Source of the DNA: Phoronis australis | Taxonomy: Eukaryota; Phoronida; Phoronidae | Assembly: GCA_002633005.1 (NCBI GenBank) | Contig: NMRA01000026.1 | Location: forward strand, 59,497-123,496 | Reading direction: 5' to 3' | DNA length: 64,000 nt | Shown: piece by piece, positions 1 through 11,508 of the stretch | Position numbering within the stretch: the stretch's first letter is position 1 | Layout: the number at the start of each line of letters is the position of its first letter | Position numbers and translations under genes: made by a program | The notes under the pieces: model-generated | Seen by the model: only the letters and a program-made list of their open reading frames with translations | The model's database searches: none | Told to the model about the DNA's origin: nothing

Positions 1-511
1 ACCAACTTATGGCTCATTGGTATACTGAAAAATTTAAAAATTTTCAGGCTTGTAATTTTCAGAAAATACTTTCACACACGGCAAGTAAAATCTACAATTT
101 AGTACGTATTTGTTTAAATAGTACACAGACTTGTCAACACAAATCTAATATGGGTTTCATGACCAACAAAAGTTGAAGACGAACACCAAATGAAAAAATA
201 CAGTAAAAATTCTCCAGTTTAGGCCAATCTCCAAAACTTGGGACACTGAAGTTCAAGTCAAATTTGAGTCTTCTTGATACTAAAGATTGGTACACGTGTA
301 ATAATTTTGGCGTGCGTCTCATTTTTCAAATATCGGACACTGCAGTTTGTATGAACAAAGTCCAGGATAAAATCATCTTTCTAGTAATTCTTCAATTTGA
401 GAAGAACGATATTTCTAAAATTGGCACAACCTCCTGCTTTAGGGAAAATAAATACTTTTCCACTGTCTACAACACGAGAATTTTTACCGTGGACCATTTT
501 CGAAAACTTAC

Positions 512-3500
512 GTGTCACATTAATAAACGCAGGGTCGCTACGCACTTCTTTCTTGCTGACAGGGTTCCTAGCGACACACTTATAGTGGCCCTCATACAGT
601 TTGAGACTTTTTACTTCAATTACTAAAGATTTTTGACGTGCACCACCATACTCTGAAATGAGGAACAGGCGCAATGAAAAGTAAAACAAAAATCAAATTG
701 TTGTGAAATACGTGTCAATAAAAGCATAACTTACGGTCATTACATTCACTTAATATTAAAACATTTCATTGGAAATTTTTATGCTAAATGATAAATATTT
801 GGCCAAAACATTATATAATATGGTGGCCCAGCGCTAAAGCCACATTCTGCCCATTTGGCTGTAAAATTAATGTTAATTCGCAACTCAAGAGTTTTGAGGT
901 TTAAAAACATTACCACCCTCATCCGATCTTGAATTATTTGTCAAACAAGACGGCAACTAGAGTCACAGGCAATGAATACGTGGACCACTTCTGAATCCAT
1001 GTGTTCTCCAGTTGTTGATATCTTCAATGTTCATGTTGGTAATAAACATTGACTCCTATCACCGTAAGGAATATATTGAGATCTATTTCATTCCAGTAAA
1101 ATTCTTAATTCAATTTCCGCTCTTTAGCCAACAAAACAAGGCAAAATTCAGCTTTAAGTGACATCTTCATAAACTCAATGAATGTAAAGACCCCATTATA
1201 TATTATATATCTCAGGATCAAATTTTTATAGATTTTAAAATGACTTTGATCACATCATGCTTTATAAGGGAGGCTTTTTGAACTATTTAAGCTGGAGAGA
1301 AAATAAAAGACAAATGCAATGCAACTTTTGTTTGAATACTAGGCAAATTATAAGATATGAAGAAAAAATATTAAAATGCAAATAAAATAAAATAATACAA
1401 ATTAAAGAAAATTCATTACAACATGATAGAAAATCAATATAAAGGCTTGTAGCATATTTCCATTACAGTGTGTACGTGACTTGCAGTTACATTATTTGAG
1501 TTCATTTTGAAAAACTTCAACAATTTGTCCTCAACAATTTAAAAATTCAAGTATTCAGAATAGACACAAGTTATGAAGTTTTTGATAAAATATTGACAAA
1601 TACACGTTTGTGCAAAATAAACTTATTAATATACAAAATGTCGCTTTGAAAACAAAAATGTTGAAGAAAAATCACAAAATGAACTCCTCTGTTGTGAAGT
1701 GGTGTACAGAAGCTTAAAAATGGCCGCCATATTGCCAAGCCATGCATGCCTCTGTGCAGTATAATAAAAATGGTACCTGCTTTTGAAATGTTTAAGACTG
1801 AAAGAACAATCAATACAACATTTGACTTATGCTTCAACATAAACTTAGTGGAAATGATGTGAAGAGATACAGGATCCCACAATGCATCACACTGGTGCAG
1901 CTGGGAAGTTGATCTAATTTCATAAGGACAAACACTCGCAAAGCATCCTAGGTCCTCTTAAATCACTCTAAAGGTGATTTTGCCACAGAGCTAACACATT
2001 TCTAAGAGATAAACAACACTTTGAAAAATTGACTGAAAATAAATATGGTCATCACAAATGGCTGTTTCTTGAACACACCTCGTACCATGATGTAACACCT
2101 CGTACCATGATGTAAAATTGGTACTGTGTAACACATGTTCATCAAATCTACTTAAGGATACGATAAATAGTCGTACACTTAAAAAATTTCTGAGGTAAAT
2201 CATGATTGTTCTAAAAAATAATCCCACAGCAGAGTGTTGACAGACTTATATAGGATACAGAAAAGGGGAACAAAGGGTTTGACGGCATTCAACATCAGAG
2301 ATACCCCAGTACTGGAACATCTGGCTTTCAGAGGGACAGGAGCAGGGAGTCTGGCAGCAACAGGTATAAATGTGATAACAACCAATAGATGGGGCAACGA
2401 TAAAGATTAGCTATTCTTAGCCTGGCTCTGACCTCCAGTGCAAGCCAACTATACAGTCACATTCTTGGCCGTATTGACTTTCTTATTGGGTAAAATCATG
2501 CAAAATGACTAGCCTGATAGGTGTCGCAACCTTCACATTGAAAAATTAAAGAAAAGGATGAAAAAAAGTTTACATAAAACACCATTTGCTCGTTATTTTG
2601 GTATTATTCTGTTCATAATGAGTTATATATCTAAATACAAAGATGAGTGCGCAGACGGTAGGATAAGGTTTGAATTAGTGCTGAGTAATACTATGAATTA
2701 GCACCAGCTTAGTACATGAGGAGAGTGAGATCATAAAGGTGCTGCCGCTGCTACACAGACATCAACGAGGAATTAAAAGTAAAAGACGATTATTGTGTAG
2801 AAGGTACTAATCTGTGACCGTGTTGGGAAGGCCAGCTGTCGTTGCTTAGTTATTCGATGTCGTGTTTATGACCAACGATGTGCCAGAATAGATTGGAGCT
2901 GTCCACTCTCTGCCAGGAACTAGACTATTAAAGTAAGTAACTGTCAGCTCTCACAAATTCTCATTCTTGGTTGAATGACGTCATAAAAACACAAGCATGG
3001 TATAAAACACGTATAAAATAAAATCAACTTTACTCCCATTGTTTCTTTAAATTTGTGGTCAGGATAAAATGTGTAGAGATATTTTCTCAAATTCTCTTCC
3101 AAATGCAACATGATGACATAGCCTACAACAAGCAACTATTACGCAATCGACTTTCTGAACAATAGATTCTGAAAGTCAGATAACAAATTCAAAGGGCATT
3201 TTTTCAATGCATGCATACCTCGGCGGCCAAAGTTAAAGCCAGATGTCTGCACTCCGTCCCTGAACATGACTCCGTCTTTTTCCCACCACATCTCAGCAGG
3301 AGGGGCACTAAATCCTGAGACGCACTGGAGGACTGTTATTTGGGTCAAGCTCTCCACGATGTTGACCGATTTAGGCGACATAAAGAACTTGTCCTCAATA
3401 TCTAAACATTAGAAAACCAAAACATTTAATGTAAAGATATCGAGACTACTCGTTATGATCATCATAGCTACCAACAAGCTTAAGACTTTTCATAAAACAA

Positions 3501-6500
3501 GCCCCGCTGCTCCATTTTATGATCCAGTACTTACTGGCAGACGAACAAAAACAATGCAAAATTAAAATGACTCCTGTTCCAACGAGCTCAGCTTTAAATT
3601 TTAAAGTGAATGCATTGGATAGATGGGGGTGAATAGAAATTTAGAAAGAATCCAAAAGCAGTTTGCAAGAGAGTGCTAATATTCTACAAACATTGGATAT
3701 ACTACAATGGCACCATCTTAAGGTGACAATGCTCCAAATAATTGCCCAAATTTTTAAATTTAGATTCTTCATAGCCCAACAACCAATTATTAGTAACGAG
3801 AGCGCTCGGAGGAGCGACACTTGGCGGAATTAATCGAAAAGACGACGAACACGATATCATTCATGTGACTAGCGAAGAAATCAAATAGAGAGCATACAAT
3901 CAACTACAATAAAGAATGAGGGAGACGACGATAATCATGAAGATCAAGACGGCAATTATGAATAACACGATAACATTCATGTGACTAGCGAAGAACTCAA
4001 ATAGAGAGCATACAATCAACTACAATAAAGAACAATAGATGGCGCAACATGGCGGACAAGCCATGTCTTTTCCCACATTCTAAAATAGGTGGCGATATGT
4101 GACAGTCTGCAAAGCAAAGTTATGTTTACAATAAGTATTTGGCCTGAAATTGTACAGTCTACAGAGTGCTATTCAGCCACAGTAGGACAGTGCTGGCTGG
4201 GTCAGTCTGGGTCAACTAGGCATAACCAAAACAAAGTGAACTGAAAGCCAGCCAGCTGCGTGCATACGTGACCGAAGGAACAACGTTATCCGAAAATCTC
4301 GAATAATTCAAAAAGTAGACGTCGTAGCGCAAAATGGAAANNNNNNNNNNNNNNNNNNNNNNNNNNNNNNNNNNNNNNNNNNNNNNNNNNNNNNNNNNNN
4401 NNNNNNNNNNNNNNNNNNNNNNNNNNNNNNNNNNNNNNNNNNNNNNNNNNNNNNNNNNNNNNNNNNNNNNNNNNNNNNNNNNNNNNNNNNNNNNNNNNNN
4501 NNNNNNNNNNNNNNNNNNNNNNNNNNNNNNNNNNNNNNNNNNNNNNNNNNNNNNNNNNNNNNNNNNNNNNNNNNNNNNNNNNNNNNNNNNNNNNNNNNNN
4601 NNNNNNNNNNNNNNNNNNNNNNNNNNNNNNNNNNNNNNNNNNNNNNNNNNNNNNNNNNNNNNNNNNNNNNNNNNNNNNNNNNNNNNNNNNNNNNNNNNNN
4701 NNNNNNNNNNNNNNNNNNNNNNNNNNNNNNNNNNNNNNNNNTGAAAATCGGACGAAAATTGCAACCTGTAGAGTGCGAACAAAAAAAAAAAAAAACTTGA
4801 CGACAGAGCAACATACTTGTCGGAATTCGAAGAATTCCGCCAAGTAATAAAGGATGACAGTAATGAGAGTTTCAAGATTTAAAATGGTTTTTACCAGACA
4901 GCCAAAACACCCGTAAAATGAAGGCCACTATGCTCAAAACACCCATAAAATGAGGCCACTATGCTCCACACACCCATAAAATTAAGGCCACTATGCTCAA
5001 AACACCCATAATATGAAGGCCACTATGATCAAACACCCATAAAATGAAGGCCGTTATGCTCAAAACACCCCTTAAACGAAAGGTATTTTAGAATCTACTT
5101 ACATGCAACGATAACCTCGGCAATCCTGCTCAGATTTCCAGGACGCTGGCCAGCTTCAGTTTTCTTAATTTCACATTGGTAATCTCCCAGATCTGCTGTT
5201 GTCATACTGGGCACCCATAGAGAGTTGTTGACAAACCTTGACGTCTTTGTCGAGGGTGTACCCACGTCTAGGCGTGTCCCATTGAAGTACCAATCTACTG
5301 TAATGCCGTCGGTCGTTCCATCTGCCCGACTCCCAACACAGTCCAGCCGTAGATTTTGACCCAGCAGCACAGCAGTTGTCTGAGGTTCTACGACAAACAC
5401 TGCAAGGGAACCAATGGTAACTCATAAACTTACACTTCCTTAGTAGTCACTGCTTCAGTGTGAAATCAAGAAATGCGCCAAAGACGTCTACAGGGCTTGG
5501 AATGACCAATGACAAAACAGAGGAAAATTTCCAGGTGATGTATTGTTCCAAAAAATAAATAGTCTTGTGTGAAACTGATAGATTAATATTTTGTAAAATT
5601 TAACTGAAATAAAAAAACGTATTTGCATGAATAAAGCCAGAATAATGATAACAATAGACAAAAAAGGAAACTGGAGATCAAATAAGAGGAAATTGAAGCA
5701 AAAAAGAGAAAATCTTCTTGAAAGAGAAAAAGCCCTGTGCCTAGCAGAAAACTGAAGGCGCATACTCTAACTTGTTGAAAGACACAGTTTTGGGATTAGT
5801 GTCGAAAGAAATATATTGACGACTATGACTAGAGCTATCGAACTACAAAATCTTTAGCTTTGTAATTTTATTACAGTTTGCCAATTCTTTCAGTTGTCAG
5901 TCAGACATTTGCAGAAATCAAAGTCGGTGACTTCACCAACTACATACAATAAGAATACTCTGCCATTTATCAAGTGAGGTTTAACTCCATAAGCACAGTG
6001 TTAGACTGCAACAGCGTGAGTTGTGGGTTCCATTCCGCACTGAGGCATAACTCACGAAATGGCATTTCTTGCTGATAATACTCCTTCAAAAGTAATTCTT
6101 TACCATGATGGCGTTACTTACAGCAGATATTTTTTTAAACTTTTCTATACATACTCAATCCTTCAATTTTGGGGCCAAATACTGGCCCCACTCCCTTTTA
6201 AAAAATATTTAAAAATCACACAAAATTCCCCCATGAGGCCCAAAACTTCTCCTCAAGTGATTGCTCTCGAGGTTCAAACCACTTGTTATTCATACAGGTG
6301 ATGATTTGAAACATCACAAAATTTTTGGCTACTTGAAAAGGGTGGTGCTATTAGTGCTGGCCTCATTCAAAAATTGAGAGTCAGGCTGTCAAATTATGGA
6401 ACGCTTAGTCAGCCAAATGATTTTGATGCAATTTTTTTCATTAAAACAGAAAAAGATTTTCATGATAAGAGCAATGTAGAGGCCAATTATGTAATGGTTG

Positions 6501-9500
6501 GGAAAAATGAACCGGTTTTGACTTGGGCTTTTAAATACCTAGGACAGGGGTCTAATCTTTGTACTTGAATTTTTTGCATTATTTATGGCAATTTCTCTTC
6601 TTCCTTTGTGCAAACTCAATGTAAGGGTCCCTACGCATAAACCGTAATCTACCCGAGCACAGACTAATGTACTGTTATCTAAAGTTCAAACTAAATTAGA
6701 ACAGAAAATGGCCATGAGAAAATAGTTGCAACATCAGCATTAACATGGACTTAGATAACAAAATGGCGCGTAACGTTACGTGAGAGCGTGTTGCAAATTA
6801 TGTTCCACAGATTCTTGTATACACTGAGTTTTAGGCAAGAACATTTAAGGAATTCTTTGTAATTTGAGGTAAAAGAACGGATAAGACAATCATTTTCCTG
6901 TTTTTCAAAGGTCTTTAACTCAGATGTTGCATGCTTAAAGTTCCACCAAATGATTTAGGAGAATTTTACTTTGTGTGAATATTCAAACAAAGTAAAATTC
7001 TCCTAAATGTTGCTTTTGTCCACCAGATTGAAGAATTTTCATCGTAAAACTGAATTTGAAGAATTTTCCTAGTATAAAATTCACTTATTATCGATCAAAT
7101 GCTATTGTCTTATCAGCAAATGACAAAAATGAATCACTTTCCATATTATCCTCTTATCTGTGAATCAACAGTGTTTGTAAACTTGCACAAAATATCATAT
7201 GATAAATCTGCATTATTATGATTACAGTATATGTATAGACACAGTTGACATGCAGTGTATATGTATAGACACAGTTGACATGCGGTGTATATGTATAGAC
7301 ACAGTTGACACATTTGTTTTACCACTGCCGGTCTGCAGTTCATCAAAATCTCATTATTAACCCTATCCTTTGGCAGCATCTTGTTGGCTGATAATTTTTT
7401 GAGACCAAAATAATTTGCTGCTTTGTATAAATATACAGTATAAGACAAAAATAATATTTTGACTTTTGTGATGTTTACTGGAAATGAAGTGGAAATTAGA
7501 TTGTAAACAACATTGACTGACTATCCTTTTAGAAAGATTCTTCTTCAATAAGTCATGATAGTTCCTTCTTATGACAATTAATTGTTATTTATTTATTCAT
7601 TAATTTATTATTGTAATGTTTACAATGAAAGTATCCTCATCAGTTCTCAGTGCTTTCCATGTGGCCCTCAATCCTGCCTTTTCAATCTAGCAAGGTGGAT
7701 TGGTGAAACTGTCAACTAGATCAAGAAAATGAAACTGTGACATCATAGCAACGCGTACCATGATTACCACTGTTGCACGGTGTTTATTTTAAGACATAGA
7801 CTTAAGACTTACTTAAGACTTACTATAAGACAGAAATATTTTGTGATGTTTACTGGAAATGAAGTGGAAATTAAATTGTAAACAACTGTGACTGACTATC
7901 CTTTTAGAAAGATTCTTCTTCAATAAGTCATGATAGTTCCTTCTTATGACAATTAATTGCTATTTATTTATTCATTAATTTATTATTGTAATGTTTACAA
8001 TGAAAGTATCCCCATCAGTTCTCAGTGCTTTCCATTATTAAGGCATCACTGTCAAAGAATACTTTATAGAAATCATCTCTCAGTAACTAACAGTTATAGG
8101 ATGTGTATTCTCAGAGGTTTTGTACTTAAGCTCCAGCGACATTAAATAAATTCAGAAAAAGTTACGCACGTGGAGGAAATTAAGCCAAATTTGTGTTAAG
8201 TCTTTAGTCAAATTTTTATGACACAGTCCCCAGGAATGTAAATGGTAAAGTGCCACCTATTGGAAAATATAATTCAGGTAAACAAGAAATGTTAAGCATT
8301 TTTTTGGCTATTCTTAAGTTATTTTACAAAAAAACGTAACCACAATTTTTGCTTTTCCGGTTTTCTAAAACAGACAAAAAAATCAAAACTCCACAAAGCA
8401 CATTGGATCTATTCAAACTATGGCTGAGACCAGGCAGATTTTCTTTGAGCATATTTCGTTAGGAAAACTTCACAAAACAAAGTTCTGATTTTCTACCAAA
8501 TTGCACATCACCTAATCAGTCTCTGAAAACAGACATTTTAGCTCGTATTTTGGATCGCAGTGATTTCCAAAAAGCTCCTTAAATGAAGATGACTCACGCC
8601 TAACAATGAATAGGTGGGCAGGTGTGTTTTCAGTGAATCACTCTCTAGGTACATCAATAATTGATAGATCAATAAGGATAGCATGGGCAATACCAGTCAT
8701 TAATAATTGATTAATTACGCGCTATTGTTGATTAGCCCAGTGACTGTATGGGAATGGGTGTGTGTCAGACATAGACACATCAAAGTGGCCGCTGTATGTG
8801 TTCTAGTGCAAGTCACATGGAAATAAATTTAGGGATATACGGTGGCAGAAATTTTAGTTTCATTTGAGGAATTGGTTATAGTAATGCAGCTTAACATTCG
8901 CAGTCGGGGAAGGATAACAATTAATGCTAAAGTGCTCTGAATTAGGGAAAAGTGTGAATTAAAGTTATGATAGATGAGCATAACAACTGATATTTTTCAC
9001 TGAAGTAAATTGGGGTCGAGAGTACTAGTGTGAGGTATCTTACAAGCCCATAAGTTTCGTTAATAACTAATGGCACTTCATATAAAGACAAAGAGTGATC
9101 AACATACTACACGTGACACAACACACAACACTTCACACTATCATCAAAAATTTAGAGCTATCGGTTCTGGCTGAGAATAAAGAACAAAATTAATTTCAAA
9201 ACCAACAGGACATTAGATGGAGTGAGTGTGCATGGACATGTTGGTGGCAAAGTGTCTTGTGAAATGTATCTCAGCTTCATGATTAAAAGCCTGTAAACAG
9301 AACTTAATTGGAGACTCCATAGGAAAACTGATCCATAACCTAAGTACCAGTAATGATTATGAAAATCAGCTTTTAACAATCACAAATTTTATCTGAAACA
9401 ACATTATCTTGGCGGATTTCGGAAGTTGTGAAGGGGGCGACAACTATCAGAGAAGGATAAATGTTCGCGACACAATTAAAACATCTTGCTAGTGTTTTTC

Positions 9501-9925
9501 GGTTACAATCCCAATGTCGATCACAATGAACCCCCTAAGTGAATCCCGCCCAAAGCTGACCATGCATAAAATATGGACATGACATGATTCTTCATTCATT
9601 TCACACAAAAATAATCGCTGATATTTCGTTGGCATTGGAAGAATGAATAGAGCAATGTAACCAAGAACAAACTTGCGGAAATATCAGACAACAAATAACA
9701 CGTGAAACTCCAATGGCACAAAAGCGAGGCAGCAAATGCGCCTAACAGACATTTACGGAATAGTGGGTAAATACAGTGAGATTCGAGTGATGCATTGAAA
9801 TCTGGTATAGCCCTCCCCTGTTACACCTTTTTACCTAAAGAGGATGCCTGGACAGCAGCAAGTAGCAGGGAATAGCACAGAGACAGCAGTTTGACACCAC
9901 CCATATTCATCACATGGTCATCCAG
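512..9925 (-). CDS. Immunoglobulin-superfamily protein, 5' part (partial gene)
   Basis: Four exons are visible, read right to left: 9835-9925 (ATG at 9910), 5103-5399, 3219-3401 and 512-652. All have GT/AG borders and all are joined in phase 1, which is typical of extracellular Ig exons. Exon 1 encodes a signal peptide (MNMGGVKLLSLCYSLLLAAV). Exon 2 is a complete Ig fold with the Cys in LRLDC, the Trp in VDWYF and DLGDYQC. Exons 3 and 4 make a second, I-set-like fold: VLQC, then MWWEKDG, then YEGHYKCVARN. The acceptor before the ATG exon (TTTTTAG at 9926-9930) implies an upstream 5'UTR exon. The gene continues beyond position 1, so transmembrane and cytoplasmic parts are unseen. The stretch IED...MWWEKDGV recalls the Ig domains of PTK7-type receptors, but this is a resemblance from memory; any secreted or membrane Ig protein is possible. 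The Ig calls are solid, the family is not. Confidence 0.8.
653..3218. other. Intron of the Ig gene, no other gene seen
   Basis: AT-rich intron sequence. The only clear internal structure is a 20 bp unit ending in CCATGATGT repeated twice in tandem near 2075-2115. Open frames here have no recognisable domain and are not bounded by convincing splice sites. Confidence 0.6.
3846..4037. repeat. Direct repeat of about 70 bp
   Basis: The stretch from 'cacgat' through 'ttcatgtgactagcgaag' to 'caactacaataaaga' occurs at about 3850-3917 and again at about 3966-4033, with a few substitutions. It lies within the Ig-gene intron and is a local duplication without coding content. Confidence 0.7.
4341..4741. 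other. Assembly gap (401 N)
   Basis: A run of undetermined bases in the intron between the Ig exons at 3219-3401 and 5103-5399. The true length is unknown. Confidence 0.99.
4902..5071. repeat. Minisatellite, about 31 bp period, six units
   Basis: Imperfect tandem units of the form caaaacaccCataaaatgaaggccactatgct, with substitutions and 1-2 base indels. The array ends about 30 bp downstream, in gene orientation, of the 3' end of the first Ig exon (5103-5399), so it sits close to that exon's splice donor. Confidence 0.85.
5492..5736. mobile_element. Short inverted-terminal element, AGGGCTTGG family, copy 1
   Basis: Starts AGGGCTTGGAATGACCAATGAC and ends near AAAAAGCCCT, giving short inverted termini. 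Related copies lie at 21935-22436 and 27593-27749 and share the first 30 bases or so and an internal 'ccaggtgatgta' segment. There is no coding capacity, so it is non-autonomous. Boundaries are approximate, and a target-site duplication is not clear. Confidence 0.55.
5970..6060 (+). mobile_element. tRNA-derived SINE-like head
   Basis: The segment around 5990-6035 reads like a degenerate tRNA: an A-box-like 'agcacagtgttagactgcaa' followed about 20 bp later by a B-box-like 'tgggttccattcc'. No cloverleaf with a paired acceptor stem was found, so this is not called a tRNA gene. A weaker relative of the B-box end occurs near 56170-56190. Confidence 0.35.
6954..7007. repeat. Perfect hairpin, 21 bp arms
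   Basis: TTTAGGAGAATTTTACTTTGT at 6954-6974 is followed by a 12-base loop and its exact reverse complement at 6987-7007. It lies in an Ig-gene intron. It may be the core of a miniature inverted-repeat element. Confidence 0.9.
7228..7310. repeat. Tandem repeat, 30 bp period, about 2.8 units
   Basis: The unit 'tatatgtatagacacagttgacatgcagtg' is repeated almost without change. The open frame across it on the minus strand is a by-product of the 30 bp period, which is a multiple of three. Confidence 0.9.
7464..8034. repeat. Direct repeat of about 195 bp, two copies
   Basis: The block 7464-7660, from 'ttttgtgatgtttactgg' to 'gtgctttccat', recurs at 7838-8034 with only a few substitutions. About 175 bp of unrelated sequence separates the copies. 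It is a non-coding local duplication inside the Ig-gene intron. Confidence 0.9.
8035..9834. other. Ig-gene intron, no gene seen
   Basis: AT-rich sequence between the signal-peptide exon and the first Ig exon. It holds no recognised coding or RNA feature; short open frames here have no domain resemblance. Confidence 0.55.
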
Positions 9926-11508
9926 CTAAAAACAAACAAAAGAACAACATACAGTCAAGTTGCAATGATCTGTCTGTTCAATACACAGCAACTGGCTTAA
10001 GGTCGGAGACCAATTGTACATGCACAAAAGTTTAGAATGACAAAGTGTGCGACCTCACTAAAGGTATAAATAGACCTTGAACATGATTGGACACTAGAAT
10101 GATGAATTTAAATCCTGAAGTAAATTAAACATAAGCATTCACTATGCAAACTATTTCTGTTTCACTAAGACTCCTTGCACACCTAGGACTTCTTTGCAAT
10201 TGCATTACATTTTTCTTTCAAAGATTGTCAATTATTTTATTTTCGATCCCATTTTTCAAGGGTTTCTGGCATTGTTAAGAATGCGCGCAATTTCTCAAAA
10301 CATCATCTGCGGGTGAGCATATCAATATAGGGCAAATATGATGGAGCATTTACTAGGCATTTCATATATTCTCCGAAAAAATAAAATAATTTCATTACAG
10401 TGACAAATTGTATCTTTGTGAAACTGCACTAAACAGACCCTGTCAATTAGGTAGGAAAATAGAAAGCCTGCATATAGAATTTGATTCTTGACTTCAAAGA
10501 AATTGGCTATTAATTGGCTCTGACTGAATGCACAACCTTAGAGCCTAGAACCGAGGTCCATTAGACTAGAGTAGTAGAGAACCTGAGTTTTAATTGGTCA
10601 CTATATAACGAGGACCACATAGCTCTATTCAGCGACTGCCGGGAGTTGTGAATTTCTTGTCCCGGGTGTGAGAAATTTTGCGTATCCCTAAATCACTGGT
10701 CAATGACAGTTAGCTCTTGGTTAAATAGATTGGATGCTCGACTCTCATGACAATCATAGACTGTTCGACTCTGCCCTGGCCAAGAACTTCACTAGTTTAG
10801 CCTGGCTTTGCTTTGCACAAGTCACTTCAATAATTATCAACCCATTGGATTTTTAGCGACTACAGGCTGGCGTTACCAATTCTCAACCAATCTACAAAAC
10901 TTGCCAATATCCATCGTTCATTTTGAAGACTACAATTACTCTTAAAGACTCATAATGATACATATAGGACTATAACTATAAATCACTCACCTGTTGTAAA
11001 CGCCATCTTTGTTTATATCAACAATCACAAAACTCGCATGCCATTGGTCAGGCATGCAGTTGGTGCTTATTTTGTTATTTAGACATTGTCCGTATAAACA
11101 TATCATCCTTAGGAGTTGTTAATGTCCTCGTATGCGGGCAATACCCATAAAAAGCCGAAATATACCTGTCTGTTTTACTTGTGGGTAACTTTGAAAAGCA
11201 ATTAACATTTGAAAACACAATTGCTGCAAATCTCTTGGCATTACTGACCAATCAAAATTTGTTTTCTATACGCCATTAGGTACAATGTTAAGATATGTCA
11301 GGGAGCGTGAAATAGAATTTCCATTGCTATGTTTCTTTGCGTGCAAGAAATTAACTAAAGACGCACAAAAATTATACACTTAAAATTAATGACACCTCTT
11401 CTGATAACATTTAGGTGTCTGAATGTTATGAAATCGTGAACTCCAAAACAAATTGAGATTTGTAGCCTGTCCGCTCCCCCGTGTGCAGACAGGAAGTGAA
11501 TTCTGAGA
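9926..11508. other. Region between the divergent Ig and FAM124 genes
   Basis: About 1.6 kb between the signal-peptide exon of the minus-strand Ig gene and the proposed start of the plus-strand FAM124 gene. It should contain one or both promoters and probably the start of a 5'UTR intron of the Ig gene. I see no clear TATA box. No other gene is supported. Confidence 0.5.

Noticed and set aside
4216-4875. Long frames across 4341-4741
   Set aside because: They consist of N and are assembly-gap artefacts.
6000-6040. Possible tRNA gene
   Set aside because: A-box- and B-box-like words are present, but I could not pair an acceptor stem. It was called SINE-like instead.
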